Part shown: in pieces, positions 1 to 8,341 of the stretch | Numbering within the stretch: position 1 is the first letter of the stretch | How the letters are laid out: every line of letters starts with the position of its first letter | DNA from: Pantoea sp. alder81 | GTDB lineage: Bacteria; Pseudomonadota; Gammaproteobacteria; Enterobacterales; Enterobacteriaceae | NCBI RefSeq assembly: GCF_020179835.1 | Contig: NZ_JAIUDA010000002.1 | Location: 558,001 to 622,000 of the forward strand | DNA: 64,000 nucleotides | Direction of reading: 5' to 3' | Program-made: the position numbers and the translations under genes | Notes under the pieces: model-generated | Database searches by the model: none | Seen by the model: only the letters and a program-made list of their open reading frames with translations | What the model was told of the DNA's origin: nothing

Positions 1-348
1 GCCGCAGCAATTTGTGTGGCGCTGGCAGGTACGATTAAAGAAGTGCACTCGGCAGTGATCATGATGTCGATCTCCATCTTCTTCCTGTACATCACCGGCG
101 CGATTTACTGGGCGATTATTCAGGATGTGGTGCACAAAAGCCGTGTCGGCAGCATCAGTGGCTTTATCCATCTGATTGGTAGCCTGTCCGGGATTATCGG
201 CCCTATCGTCACCGGCTTTATTGTGCAGAACACCGGCAAGTTTGACAGTGCATTTATTCTGGCCGGAGCCGTGGCGGCAGTGGGCGCGATACTGGTACTG
301 TTTGTTATCCGCGAACCCAAAACCACCGATAAACCGGTAGCTGTTTAA
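1..348 (+). CDS. MFS transporter, C-terminal part (5' end outside window)
   Basis: The frame is open from base 1, so this is the last 115 codons of a longer gene. The visible part has about three hydrophobic helices, a segment ending ITGAIYWAIIQDVV, then GSISGFIHLIGSLSGIIGPIVTG, and a short charged tail. This fits the last helices of a 12-TM major facilitator of the anion:cation symporter type (hexuronate, glucarate and galactonate carriers). The polyol/sugar-acid dehydrogenase gene starts 53 bp downstream on the same strand, so it probably imports that enzyme's substrate. The exact substrate cannot be read from this fragment. Confidence 0.8.
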   Translation, partial: AAAICVALAGTIKEVHSAVIMMSISIFFLYITGAIYWAIIQDVVHKSRVGSISGFIHLIGSLSGIIGPIVTGFIVQNTGKFDSAFILAGAVAAVGAILVLFVIREPKTTDKPVAV

Positions 349-401
349 CCGTTTTGATGAGAACGGGGCGCTTAGCGCCCCGTTTGCTAAAAGGAAAACG
401 C

Positions 402-1862
402 ATGTTAGAGCTTGAACGCCTTCCCGCTGACGTACAACGCCCCACTTATGACCGCAGCCAGTTAAAAACCCGCATGGTACATATCGGTTTTGGTGCCTTC
501 CATCGTGCGCATCAGGCACTCGCCAGCGATAAACTGGCGGCCGAAGGCAGTGATTGGGGTTACTGCGAAGTCAATCTCAACAGCGGTGCTTTGATTGAGG
601 CGCTGCGTCAGCAAGACCTGCTTTATACCCTGACCGAAATGGCAGATGACAGCCTGCACACCCGCGTGATTGGCGTGGTGACGCAAGCGCTGCATGGCAA
701 AGGCGACGGTATTGATGCGGTGATTGAGGCGATGAGCCAGCCGGATGTGGCGATTGTCTCGATGACGGTGACCGAGAAAGGCTATTGCTATATGCCTTCC
801 AGCGGCAAGCTAAATCCGGATCATCCCGATATTGTGCATGACCTGGAAAACCCTGCGCAGCCACGCTCGCTGCCGGGCCTGATTCTGGCGGCGATTATGC
901 GTCGTCGCGAGCGTGGTTTAGCACCGTTCAGCGTCATGTCCTGCGATAACATGCCGGAGAATGGCCACGTCACCCGCAACGTCATCATCCAGCTGGCAGA
1001 ACGCCACAGCCATGAACTGGCGGAGTACATTCAAACGCACATCACCTTCCCGTCCACCATGGTGGATCGCATTGTCCCCGCGATGACTGATGCGGCATTT
1101 GATGCGCTGGAAGCACGCTTAGGCAGTAGCGATCCGGTGGCGGTTGAAGCAGAACCCTTCTTCCAATGGGTCATCGAAGATAATTTCGTTAATGGCCGTC
1201 CGGCATGGGAAAACGCCGGAGCCGAACTGGTCAGCGACGTGCTACCGTTCGAAGAGATGAAGCTCCGCATGTTAAATGGCAGCCATTCGTTTTTGGCTTA
1301 TCTCGGCTTCCTGGCCGGATATGAACACATCAGTGATTGCATGGCCGATAGCAACTTTCGCACGGCAGCACGCGCGCTAATGTTGCAGGATCAGGCTCCG
1401 ACGCTGCGCACTAAGGGTGTCGATCTCACCGCCTATGCCGATTCGCTGATCGCGCGCTACGAGAACCGCGCCATCAAGCATCGCACCTATCAAATCGCTA
1501 CCGACGGCACGCAGAAGCTGCCGCAGCGTTTGCTGGACAGCGTGCGCTGGCATCTGCGCAACGGCACATCCTGTGACTATCTACTGCTCGGTGTGGCGGG
1601 CTGGATGCGCTACGTGAGCGGTGTCGATGAACAGGGTCAGCCGATTGAGATTCGCGATCCCATGAAGGAGCAGTTGGCGAGTATAGTGGCGCACAGTGAT
1701 GAGGGCACGCAGCGCGTAGAAGCCTTACTGCGTTTGCAAGCGGTGTTTGGCGATGATTTACGTTATCAGACCGCCTTCGTTTCACGAGTGACTGAGCTCT
1801 ACAAGCAGCTGAATACGCAAGGCGCACGCGCCACGGTACAGGCCCTTGTGACGCAGGCATAA
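402..1862 (+). CDS. Mannitol dehydrogenase family oxidoreductase (fructuronate reductase / YeiQ-like)
   Basis: NAD(P)-dependent polyol or sugar-acid dehydrogenase of 486 aa, the usual length for UxuB/YeiQ/YdfI proteins. The N-terminal Rossmann region has VHIGFGAFHRAHQ. The C-terminal domain has the family signature KLRMLNGSHS (catalytic Lys, then Asn and His). The start at 402 follows AAGGA at proper spacing; the in-frame ATG at 354 lacks a comparable site and the protein would carry a non-family N-terminal extension. It lies between an MFS carrier and a GntR regulator, forming a small catabolic cluster. Family is certain; substrate (fructuronate, mannonate, arabinitol or other) is not. Confidence 0.85.
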   Translation: MLELERLPADVQRPTYDRSQLKTRMVHIGFGAFHRAHQALASDKLAAEGSDWGYCEVNLNSGALIEALRQQDLLYTLTEMADDSLHTRVIGVVTQALHGKGDGIDAVIEAMSQPDVAIVSMTVTEKGYCYMPSSGKLNPDHPDIVHDLENPAQPRSLPGLILAAIMRRRERGLAPFSVMSCDNMPENGHVTRNVIIQLAERHSHELAEYIQTHITFPSTMVDRIVPAMTDAAFDALEARLGSSDPVAVEAEPFFQWVIEDNFVNGRPAWENAGAELVSDVLPFEEMKLRMLNGSHSFLAYLGFLAGYEHISDCMADSNFRTAARALMLQDQAPTLRTKGVDLTAYADSLIARYENRAIKHRTYQIATDGTQKLPQRLLDSVRWHLRNGTSCDYLLLGVAGWMRYVSGVDEQGQPIEIRDPMKEQLASIVAHSDEGTQRVEALLRLQAVFGDDLRYQTAFVSRVTELYKQLNTQGARATVQALVTQA

Positions 1863-1960
1863 GTGCCTTCACAAATGTGTAGCGCAGATGCAGCGTGCTG
1901 ATTAGACTGAACCTTTCTCATCAAGCTGGCGTAGGCCAGCCGTAATACGGATATTGCTGC

Positions 1961-2647
1961 ATGTCGATTGCCTATACCATAACCACCAGCGAACCCGTAA
2001 ATCAGCAGATTTATCGTTATCTGCGCAAAGATATCGTGACCTGCGTCATTCATCCGGGCTCGTTGCTGTCGGAAAAGGAAGTGTCCGCACGCTTTAACGT
2101 GTCGCGCCAGCCAGTCCGCGAAGCCTTTATCAAACTGGCGGAAGCGGGCCTGGTGCAGGTGCTGCCGCAGCGCGGAACATTCGTGCGCAAGATTTCCGCC
2201 CAGCGTGTAGCCGACGGCCGTTTTATCCGTGAAGCAGTGGAGATCGCCGTGGTACGCCGCGCCGCGCAGGAGATCAGCCCTGAGGGATTGATGGCGCTGG
2301 AGCATAACTTGCAGCTGCAGCGTTTAGCCGCCGATCGTCACGACAGCCAGGCATTTTTAACGCTGGACGATGAGTTTCACCGCTTAATCGCCGAAGGAAT
2401 TAACTGTTCGCTGGCGTGGGAGACGGTGGAAAACATCAAAGCCACCATGGATCGCGTGCGCTTCCTCACCTTGAGCGAAGTTTCACCGCCAGAGAGTTTG
2501 ATTCAGCAGCATCAAGATATTTACCACGCGTTAAAAGCGCAGGATGTTGAAGCGGCAGAAACTGCGATGCGCCGTCATCTGCAGGAGATGATTTTAACCA
2601 TCACGCCGATTGCTGAACGCAACAGCGAGTGGTTTGAAGCCCCTTAA
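1961..2647 (+). CDS. GntR/FadR-family transcriptional regulator
   Basis: A 228-aa protein with an N-terminal winged helix (QQIYRYLRKDIVTCVIHPGSLLSEKEVSARFNVSRQPVREAF read as a typical GntR helix-turn-helix, residues about 15-75) and a helical FCD effector domain with the metal-type pattern D...H near residue 135 (LDDEFHR) and later histidines. FCD regulators usually respond to sugar acids and repress adjacent catabolic genes. It follows the dehydrogenase by 98 bp on the same strand, so it likely controls that cluster; the effector is unknown. Confidence 0.85.
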   Translation: MSIAYTITTSEPVNQQIYRYLRKDIVTCVIHPGSLLSEKEVSARFNVSRQPVREAFIKLAEAGLVQVLPQRGTFVRKISAQRVADGRFIREAVEIAVVRRAAQEISPEGLMALEHNLQLQRLAADRHDSQAFLTLDDEFHRLIAEGINCSLAWETVENIKATMDRVRFLTLSEVSPPESLIQQHQDIYHALKAQDVEAAETAMRRHLQEMILTITPIAERNSEWFEAP

Positions 2648-2656
2648 AATGTTTCT

Positions 2657-2686
2657 CGCGGACGGGCAGTGCACTGCCCGACCGCG
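2657..2686. terminator. 30-bp near-perfect palindrome between convergent genes
   Basis: CGCGGaCGGGCAGTGC is followed at once by its reverse complement with one offset base (GCACTGCCCGaCCGCG). It lies between the ends of the GntR gene (+) and fbaB (-). There is no clear T-run on either side beyond GTTT/AAAT, so a bidirectional terminator or a protein site are both possible. Confidence 0.5.
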
Positions 2687-2710
2687 AAATGGCAAGCCAG
2701 CCAGGTTTAA

Positions 2711-3763
2711 TTAAGCAATCGTCACATCTTTCGCCAGATAGACATCCTGCACCGCATTTATCAGCTGCACGCCCTCTTTAAGCGACTTCTTAAACGCCTT
2801 ACGACCCAGAATCAGCCCCATACCGCCCGCACGTTTGTTGATCACTGCAGTACGCACAGATTCGGCAATATCGGTGTCCCCTGCAGACGCCCCACCTGAG
2901 TTAATCAACCCGGCACGTCCCATATAGCAGTTCGCCAGCTGATAGCGCACCAGATCAATCGGATTCTCAGTGGTTAGCTTGCTGTAGACGCGCTCATCGG
3001 TATGACCGAATTTCACCGCTTTATAACCGCCGTTGTTCTCGGCCATCTTCTGCTTCACGATGTCTGCGCCAATGGTGGCTGCCAGATGGTTGGCCTGACC
3101 GGTTAAATCGGCGCTGGCATGATAATCCACGCCGTCTTTCTTGAAGCCATCATTGCGCAGATAAGCCCACAGCACGGTCACCATGCCCAGCTCATGCGCA
3201 CGCTCAAAGGCCGCTGAGATCTCTTCAATCTGACGACGTGACTGCTCTGAACCGAAGTAAATCGTCGCGCCTACCGCTACTGCACCCAGATTGAATGCCT
3301 GCTCGACGCTGGCGTACAAGGTTTGATCGTACTGAGTGGGATAGCTCAGCGTTTCGTTGTGGTTCAGTTTGACCATAAACGGAATACGGTGCGCATAGCG
3401 GCGCGAGACCGAGGCCAGCACGCCGTAGGTGGACGCCACGCAGTTACAGCCGGCTTCAATCGCCAGCTCAACGATGTTCTTCGGATCGAAGTAAGCCGGG
3501 TTGGCGGCAAAGGAGGCGCCCGCGGAGTGCTCAACGCCCTGATCGACCGGCAGGATTGACAGATAGCCGGTGCCCGCCAGGCGGCCAGTGTTATACAGGG
3601 TTTGCATATTACGCAGTACGGCAGGAGAACGATTGTTATCGATCATTACGCGATCGACGAAATCCGCGCCCGGTAAATAAAGGCTGTCCGCTGGAATGGT
3701 CATGCAGCGATGTTGAAGAAGAGAATCCGCTTCTTTGCCCAATAACTGTACGATGTCCGTCAT
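2711..3763 (-). CDS. fbaB: Class I fructose-bisphosphate aldolase FbaB
   Basis: Cleaves fructose 1,6-bisphosphate to dihydroxyacetone phosphate and glyceraldehyde 3-phosphate by a Schiff-base mechanism (DhnA/archaeal-type class I aldolase). The 350-aa protein matches E. coli FbaB in length and wording: [21 protein letters not shown] near residue 60 and [16 protein letters not shown], which carries the Schiff-base lysine. The start ATG at 3763 follows CAGGAGCC; longer in-frame starts reach 3850 without support. It is not co-transcribed obviously with thiD, 203 bp upstream. Gluconeogenic role is known for the family. Confidence 0.95.
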   Translation of the reverse strand: MTDIVQLLGKEADSLLQHRCMTIPADSLYLPGADFVDRVMIDNNRSPAVLRNMQTLYNTGRLAGTGYLSILPVDQGVEHSAGASFAANPAYFDPKNIVELAIEAGCNCVASTYGVLASVSRRYAHRIPFMVKLNHNETLSYPTQYDQTLYASVEQAFNLGAVAVGATIYFGSEQSRRQIEEISAAFERAHELGMVTVLWAYLRNDGFKKDGVDYHASADLTGQANHLAATIGADIVKQKMAENNGGYKAVKFGHTDERVYSKLTTENPIDLVRYQLANCYMGRAGLINSGGASAGDTDIAESVRTAVINKRAGGMGLILGRKAFKKSLKEGVQLINAVQDVYLAKDVTIA

Positions 3764-3966
3764 GTTGGCTCCTGAATAAATGGCTGGAATGGAACCGGCA
3801 ATAGCCGATTCGCCCCCAACAGCCTGGACCGAAATGCGCCAGGCTGGCAAATTGCTGACACCATTTTTCAGACGGATACGCAGTAAAAAAATTCTGCCAC
3901 CTTGCTATGAGCCGCCTTCAGTTTGAGTCCTGTAACGCGGAGGCACGCCTTAATGTCGGTTTTGCC

Positions 3967-4767
3967 TTACCACCATTGATGGAAATGGTGCACCGGCCCG
4001 ATGCCTTTACCCACTTCCAGCGAGTCCGCGTGTAGCAAGGCCTGCTGCAGCCAGGCTTTGGCCTCTGTGACTGTGTCAGCCCAGTTATCATGACGTGGGC
4101 GCAGTGCAGCTAAAGCGGCGGACAGCGAGCAGCCGGTGCCATGGGTATGGCGCGTATTGACGCGTGGTGCGGTGAAGCGCTGACGGCCTGCGCGGGTGAT
4201 CAGCCAGTCCGGGCTCTCGGCATCACTAAGATGGCCACCCTTCATCAGTACCGCTTCACAGCCGAGATCCAGTAGCGCATCGCCCTGCATCAGCATGGTT
4301 TTCTCATCCTGCGCCATATCGCGTCCCAGCAATGTGGCTGCTTCAGGCAGATTGGGCGTGATCAATGACACGTGCGGCAGCAGCAGTTCACGCACGCTGG
4401 CCACCGCATCGGGCGACAGCAGCGGATCGCCGCTTTTGGCAATCATCACCGTATCCAGCACCACAAACGGCAGGCTGGCGCGTTTCAGCCGCTCGGCCAC
4501 CACTTCGACAATCGCGGTTTCAGACAGCATGCCAATTTTGGCGGCATCAATACGCACATCGTCCAATACCGAATCCAGCTGCGCGCCGACGAAATCGGGT
4601 TCGATGCGATATACCGACTGCACGCCGCAGGTGTTCTGCGCCACCAGCGCGGTGATCACGCTGGTGCCATACGCACCCAGCGCGGAGAAGGCTTTGAGAT
4701 CGGCCTGAATGCCCGCGCCGCCGCTCGGGTCAGTACCAGCAATAGTTAACGCGTTGATGCGTTTCAT
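3967..4767 (-). CDS. thiD: Hydroxymethylpyrimidine/phosphomethylpyrimidine kinase ThiD
   Basis: Phosphorylates HMP and HMP-P in thiamine pyrophosphate synthesis and salvage. The 266-aa ribokinase-fold protein has [18 protein letters not shown] at the N-terminus and [13 protein letters not shown] near residue 210, the anion hole/catalytic Cys loop typical of ThiD. Its ATG overlaps the thiM stop by four bases (ATGA), so the two are translationally coupled in one thiMD operon under the upstream TPP riboswitch. Confidence 0.95.
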   Translation of the reverse strand: MKRINALTIAGTDPSGGAGIQADLKAFSALGAYGTSVITALVAQNTCGVQSVYRIEPDFVGAQLDSVLDDVRIDAAKIGMLSETAIVEVVAERLKRASLPFVVLDTVMIAKSGDPLLSPDAVASVRELLLPHVSLITPNLPEAATLLGRDMAQDEKTMLMQGDALLDLGCEAVLMKGGHLSDAESPDWLITRAGRQRFTAPRVNTRHTHGTGCSLSAALAALRPRHDNWADTVTEAKAWLQQALLHADSLEVGKGIGPVHHFHQWW

Positions 4768-5549
4768 ACGACAACCTCCAGCGTCCATAATTTGTCGAGG
4801 AATGCCGCGACAAAACTGCCCGGTCCTTCAACGGCGCGCGCCGCCTGCTCACCCGCCATTGACATCACGCGACAAGCCGCCGCGACATGCTGCAAGCGAT
4901 CGCCCGGCAAACTGCTGAACGCCGCCACCACGGCGGAAAGCGCACAGCCGGTGCCGACCACCCGCGTCATCAGCGGGCTGCCGCCTGGAATGGCCAGCGT
5001 GCGTTTACCATCGGTGACGTAATCGACTTCACCAGTTACCGCCACCAGCGTGTGGTAATCCTGCGCCAACTGCTGCGCCGCGCTCAGTGCGGCATCGGCC
5101 TGATGCACGCTGTCCACGCCGCGTCCGCCCGCAGCCTGATTAGCCAGCGCGAGGATTTCCGAGGCGTTGCCACGAATCGCGGCCGGTTGCAGGCTCAGCA
5201 GCTGCTGACAAAATTCGGTCCGCAATGAGAGTGCGCCAACGGCCACCGGATCGAGCGTCCAGGGCGTGCCCGCCTTTTGTGCAGCCTGCACCGCCGCCAG
5301 CATCGCATCGCGACGATCGCGGGTTAAGGTGCCGACGTTGATCAGCAGCGCATCGGCAAAACCGGCAAACTGCGCAGCTTCTTCGGCATCGATCACCATC
5401 GCAGGAGACGCCTGCAAGGCCAGCAGCACATTGGCGGTAAAGGTTTGCACCACGTCATTGGTCATACAGTGCACCAGCGGTGCTTGCTGACGCAGCAGTT
5501 GCAGGGAGTGCGCGAGTTGCGCGGGGGAAAGAAGGTCAGGCTGTGTCAT
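4764..5549 (-). CDS. thiM: Hydroxyethylthiazole kinase ThiM
   Basis: Phosphorylates the thiazole moiety (THZ) for thiamine salvage. About 261 aa, ending in the ThiM glycine loop [15 protein letters not shown]. The ATG at 5549 follows GGGAG; an in-frame ATG at 5594 would lie inside the riboswitch-to-gene leader and is less likely. First gene of thiMD. The TPP aptamer sits just upstream, but because of the 17.4-kb insertion the original thiMD promoter is now at about 23.08-23.11 kb. Expression must therefore rely on a promoter from inside the element or on read-through. Confidence 0.95.
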   Translation of the reverse strand: MTQPDLLSPAQLAHSLQLLRQQAPLVHCMTNDVVQTFTANVLLALQASPAMVIDAEEAAQFAGFADALLINVGTLTRDRRDAMLAAVQAAQKAGTPWTLDPVAVGALSLRTEFCQQLLSLQPAAIRGNASEILALANQAAGGRGVDSVHQADAALSAAQQLAQDYHTLVAVTGEVDYVTDGKRTLAIPGGSPLMTRVVGTGCALSAVVAAFSSLPGDRLQHVAAACRVMSMAGEQAARAVEGPGSFVAAFLDKLWTLEVVV

Positions 5550-5595
5550 AAAAGCTCCCAACCGGCGATCAAGAAGGCGAATGCGGTCAGGCATC

Positions 5596-5675
5596 TGACT
5601 TCCCTACGCTGGCATTATCCAGATCAGGTCAGCGGGTGTATCTCAGCCCTGCTTTACAGGGGCACCCCGAGTCAT
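5596..5675 (-). promoter_or_regulatory. TPP riboswitch (THI element) upstream of thiM
   Basis: On the minus strand the order is ACTCGGGGTGCCC, a variable stem (CCTGT..GCAGGG), GCTGAGA, ACCC, then CTGATCTGGATAATGCC and AGCGTAGGG, the textbook TPP aptamer. The P1 helix is present: UGACU (5674-5670) pairs with AGUCA (5600-5596). In enterobacteria this aptamer lowers thiMD translation and transcription when TPP is bound. Most of it (5602-5675) is repeated exactly at the far end of the integrated element. Confidence 0.96.
5602..5675. repeat. Left attachment repeat (74 bp, identical to 22981-23054)
   Basis: Starts CCCTACGCTGG and ends CACCCCGAGTCAT on the + strand. Bases outside differ at once (preceding gactt versus agtagc; following atag versus ggca). 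The repeat equals the aptamer from the 5' P1 strand through the AGCGTAGGG block, leaving out only the 3' P1 strand. Because the element carries the aptamer core, integration regenerates a full riboswitch next to thiM, similar to how tRNA-targeting elements restore the tRNA 3' end. Confidence 0.92.
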
Positions 5676-5700
5676 ATAGATGTATTACTTCCATCTATAT
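5674..5700. repeat. 9-bp perfect inverted repeat at the left repeat edge
   Basis: ATATAGATG (5674-5682) and CATCTATAT (5692-5700) with a 9-nt loop. It straddles the edge of the 74-bp repeat. The right end has a comparable but different hairpin (GGCATG...CATGCC, 23055-23071). Each aptamer copy is therefore preceded by a hairpin in the transcript. A second small hairpin, GGCTTGT...ACAAGCC, follows at about 5718-5735. Confidence 0.5.
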
Positions 5701-5786
5701 AGCAGCTTACGGGAAGTGGCTTGTTGGCACAAGCCGGGCCCAGATGCCTGACCGCATTCTTTTACGCGTTGGGGGTTTATCACAGT

Positions 5787-5795
5787 TTTATACCA
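5787..5795 (-). promoter_or_regulatory. Candidate extended -10 promoter toward thiM
   Basis: On the minus strand TGGTATAAA (TG-N plus a TATAAT-like hexamer) has no good -35 partner, but extended -10 promoters do not require one. A transcript from here would contain both arms of the 19-bp inverted repeat and the thiM aptamer. It is the only plausible element-borne replacement promoter noticed. The surrounding 5760-5945 also holds short direct repeats (CAGTTTTAT twice) that could be integrase arm sites. Confidence 0.3.
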
Positions 5796-5945
5796 GTTTT
5801 ATCACACCCTTTATCTCACCTACCCTCTCTTCTTCTATACAGGGTGGTTAATAATCCGCTTGCTATAAGAGAAGCGGCAGAGCAATACTTAGGAATATTC
5901 TTAGTAAGGCTTTAGCAACAATTAATTAACTATCTGGGGAAAGGG

Positions 5946-6455
5946 ATGAAGGGAATTTTATTAATAATGGGGGCGCTAGCTCTCACAGGATGCTCAGCAC
6001 ATTATAAAAGCACTGATGTGAAGACCAGCACAGAGAAATTAAAACAGGATATGCCTGTTTCTATTGCCGTCCCTAAAGATGGCTTCTACAGCACGACTGT
6101 TTACCACGGCTCAGGACAGGAAACGGCTAGTGCTCTACAAGCTGCATTTGTACGTTACTCTGAAAAGGTGAGCATCACTAACACCTGTGGAGATGTTGAA
6201 TGCTTATCTAAGGCAACTACAACAGAAGGCTATTTAGTTGTTCCTCAAATATTGCATTGGGAAGATAGAGCTACAGAATGGTCCATGAAAAGAGATAAGC
6301 TTGAGGTTAAAATTTCGGTTTACAAAGCTTCCAATTTAACTTTAATCAATTCAACAATTCTCAATGGCGAGAGTAAGTTAGCCACTTGGGGCGGAGACCA
6401 TCCGCAAGATCTTCTTGCTGAACCCATCAATAGTTACGTTTCCCAGCTATATTGA
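5946..6455 (+). CDS. DUF4823-like outer-membrane lipoprotein
   Basis: A 169-aa protein with a short signal peptide and lipobox (ALALTGC, Cys at residue 16), so it should be lipidated. The rest (YKSTDVKTSTEKL..., a central conserved Cys pair in TCGDVEC, and ILHWEDRATEWS) resembles the DUF4823 lipoproteins of proteobacteria. RBS GGGGAAAGGG precedes the ATG. It is the first gene inside the left end and faces inward. Function is unknown; as element cargo it might alter the cell surface, but that is inference. Confidence 0.75.
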   Translation: MKGILLIMGALALTGCSAHYKSTDVKTSTEKLKQDMPVSIAVPKDGFYSTTVYHGSGQETASALQAAFVRYSEKVSITNTCGDVECLSKATTTEGYLVVPQILHWEDRATEWSMKRDKLEVKISVYKASNLTLINSTILNGESKLATWGGDHPQDLLAEPINSYVSQLY

Positions 6456-6499
6456 TTGCCGTAAAACTATTTGGCTACATCATTCTATAGGGAAAAGAA

Positions 6500-6847
6500 A
6501 TGAGCTTAATTCCAAGGTGCGGTGAGGTTATAACGGGAAATGTTGTATCGTAATACGGTGATTGGGGTGAGTGCTCATTCAACTACGGGAAGCAAGCTTG
6601 TATTGGAGAATTCATTTCTCATCTGCTGTGCTTCATTCTGTGGCTTAGTATCAACCAGATGTATCACTCAATTACTCCAAGCTTCTTGGGGCCTGTTTTA
6701 AGTGGGATTGCATTCTTAGGGGTGTTCTTCTCAACGATGGTGATATGCGTTTTGTTGAATTCTGTACTTAGCAAGGCTATTGTTAATCTTGTTCGTCTGA
6801 GGGTTTTGAGACAACAATCAATTAGCTTAAAATTGAATATTCAATGA
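6500..6847 (+). pseudogene. Small membrane protein gene interrupted by one in-frame TAA
   Basis: An ATG at 6500 after AGGGAAAAGAA opens MSLIPRCGEVITGNVVS, then a TAA at 6551-6553. The same frame continues without another stop for 97 codons (YGDWGECSFNYGKQACIGEF..., two hydrophobic segments, a basic tail) to 6847. The first in-frame ATG after the stop is at 6659 (62 aa). One substitution would restore a roughly 115-aa two-TM protein. It could instead be two unrelated short frames. Confidence 0.4.
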
Positions 6848-6961
6848 CACCCTCTGTAGCGCTCTAGAATCAATCCTGAGCGCTTTTACCTTCTACCAAT
6901 ACATTCCCTTATCTTTTGTATTTAAACTCAGCAGAGATCGTTACAGGACGTTCTAAAGGCA

Positions 6962-6967
6962 TATAAT
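6962..6967 (+). promoter_or_regulatory. Candidate -10 box (TATAAT)
   Basis: A consensus TATAAT lies about 58 bp before the ATG of the small membrane protein at 7025. The sequence 17 bp upstream (CGTTAC) is a poor -35. Listed because the hexamer is perfect and suitably placed. Confidence 0.3.
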
Positions 6968-7024
6968 GATCAAGCTTCGATTCAGACCTGAGATATTGAC
7001 TGTAATTAATTAACGGGGGGTCAG

Positions 7025-7147
7025 ATGAAACATGTAATCAACACACTAGTGTTCATTAAGAACGCGGCATTCATTCTCTTGGCTGGCTACATTGCAATGC
7101 TCATTGTTGTTGCAGTGATGAAGCCAATCGTCAATCTGTTTCAATAA
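7025..7147 (+). CDS. 40-aa single-pass membrane protein
   Basis: The short frame begins MKHVINTLVFIKNAAFILL and runs to VNLFQ. It has a basic N-terminus and one long hydrophobic helix (about residues 13-33). A strong Shine-Dalgarno (GGGGGGTC) lies directly upstream, which is the main reason to believe it. It could be a regulatory peptide, a type I toxin-like peptide or a small lysis-type protein. No antisense RNA was identified. Function unknown. Confidence 0.5.
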   Translation: MKHVINTLVFIKNAAFILLAGYIAMLIVVAVMKPIVNLFQ

Positions 7148-7871
7148 GAAAATACTATCATATCATCAAAGATCAAAGGGCATGCCAAAACAAGGAAGTC
7201 GTTCGTTCCTCTCTCCTCCCATTGAAGGTCAAAAGCAATTCCTCCCGCTACTTCGTTCGTCTGTCTTGCTCGTGCCCCTTCAGCAGAGCGTGAAAGGGGA
7301 CACATCGCGACAGCCATCACTTCGTTGACGCGTTAGGAAATCGGAACCATGACCCATGTAAATCTCATAGGAACATGTGACAAGATTTCTTGAGAAAGTG
7401 AGAAAAAGTGAAAAATAAATAATGGAGTTATTCAAACACTTAGCTTTTCACTGAAAATTAATTTGTCACGAACACCCCATTTTACCCTCCTTACTTTTTA
7501 GAAGGGTAAATTTTATGAAACACTCATCCACATCTCATACAGACAAATCGATTTTGTCACAGTGAAAATGTAATAGCGCTCTTACTTAATATGAGGCTAA
7601 GAAATTATGAACCTCTCATGCAGATTAGAAAGTTTGTCACGATAACAAAGTTAGACCACACTCTTTATTAGTAAGGGCAATGAAAAAGTAGACCTATAAC
7701 TTCCCTGTTTTACCCTGTTCAACTACACAGTGCCCCTCCTTCATTGTGTAGAACATTGTTGTTCTGTTAAAGCATGGATGCTTACTCCCCCAGACAACGC
7801 AAGGAGCCTTCCTGATAAACCCCTCAAAGGCGTACAGGTTACTTAATTCCAGATATGGAAACTTCAGACTT
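7148..7871 (+). other. 724-bp gene-free region; possible replication origin or leader
   Basis: No convincing gene. It holds three same-strand TTTGTCAC motifs (7462-7469, 7553-7560, 7633-7640; spacing 91 and 80 bp) and an inverted near-copy GTGACAAG at 7377-7384. The second and third lie in an imperfect direct repeat (TTATGAA..., CTCAT(A/G)CAGA..., TTTGTCAC). TTTACCCT/AGGGTAAA forms an inverted repeat at about 7480-7510. Two hairpins lie near the end: AGAACA..TGTTCT (7750-7765) and AAGCAT..ATGCTT (7770-7783). Such iteron-like layout before a DNA-binding gene suggests an origin or operator region, not shown. Confidence 0.4.
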
Positions 7872-8213
7872 ATGACATACGCATCAAAAGTATCGACCGA
7901 TACAAATCAAAATCAAAGAATAAATCCATACCACTTTCACGCAGTAAAACACTTCCTCATTAACGAGGAGATAGAACGCTTTAGCGGAGATATGAAAATT
8001 GTCTTCTCTCACTTAGCCAACTTACAGAATAAATTTGGAAAAGTTTATCTTAGCTTCAGACGCATTGATGAAATGCTTGGACTGGGAACAGACCTTTTCA
8101 ACTCTTCGCAATTCATCATTCAGAAGTTCATGCAGATGGGAATAGTGAGTAAGCATGAGGATGGAAGTAGAAGCTTCTTCATTCTCCACACTCCTAAACT
8201 GGAGGTGGTTTGA
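7872..8213 (+). CDS. Winged-helix-like DNA-binding protein (possible replication initiator or regulator)
   Basis: A 113-aa protein whose second half reads as a winged helix: VYLSFRRIDEMLGLGTDLFNSS (recognition region), FIIQKFMQMGIVSKHEDGSRSFFIL (helix plus wing). The N-terminal part (NPYHFHAVKHFLINEEIERFSGDMKIVFSHL) is helical. It follows the iteron-like region, so replication initiation or copy control is possible. No family was recognised. It is the first of a run of same-strand genes ending near 19 kb. Confidence 0.6.
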   Translation: MTYASKVSTDTNQNQRINPYHFHAVKHFLINEEIERFSGDMKIVFSHLANLQNKFGKVYLSFRRIDEMLGLGTDLFNSSQFIIQKFMQMGIVSKHEDGSRSFFILHTPKLEVV

Positions 8214-8273
8214 TGGATGTGTTCTTTATCTTCTGTGTTGCTGCGTACACTTTCACTCTCTGGCCTTAACTTA

Positions 8274-8319
8274 CTACTTCCGAAATAAATCCACTACTAA
8301 TACCTACTTCCGAAATAAA
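8274..8319 (-). repeat. Two tandem copies of the element's 16-bp motif
   Basis: CTACTTCCGAAATAAA occurs at 8274-8289 and 8304-8319 (30-bp period), i.e. TTTATTTCGGAAGTAG on the minus strand. They lie just upstream of the gene at 8342. The core TATTTCGGAAGTA is a 13-bp imperfect palindrome, which suits a dimeric regulator such as a ribbon-helix-helix protein. Two such proteins are encoded in the operon that follows. Confidence 0.8.
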
Positions 8320-8341
8320 AATAATAACAATAAGGTTCACT

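Larger units (their letters stand above)
5579..5759. repeat. 19-bp perfect inverted repeat flanking the thiM aptamer
   Basis: GAATGCGGTCAGGCATCTG at 5579-5597 is exactly inverted at 5741-5759. The outer arm lies in the thiM leader on the host side of the left attachment repeat. The inner arm lies inside the element, 66 bp from the repeat edge. A transcript crossing both arms toward thiM could form a long helix enclosing the aptamer and overlapping the last base pairs near P1. Origin of the inner copy is unknown. Confidence 0.8.

Noticed and set aside
5549..5594. thiM start at 5594
   Set aside because: It would extend the protein by 15 residues not typical of ThiM, has no RBS and lies next to the riboswitch P1; the ATG at 5549 has GGGAG.
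8274..8319. Reading the 16-bp motif as a T7-type phage RNA polymerase promoter (it follows TAATAC in one copy)
   Set aside because: The TAATAC context is not kept in all copies, the GGGAGA start region is absent, right-hand copies point against the genes, and no single-subunit polymerase gene is present.
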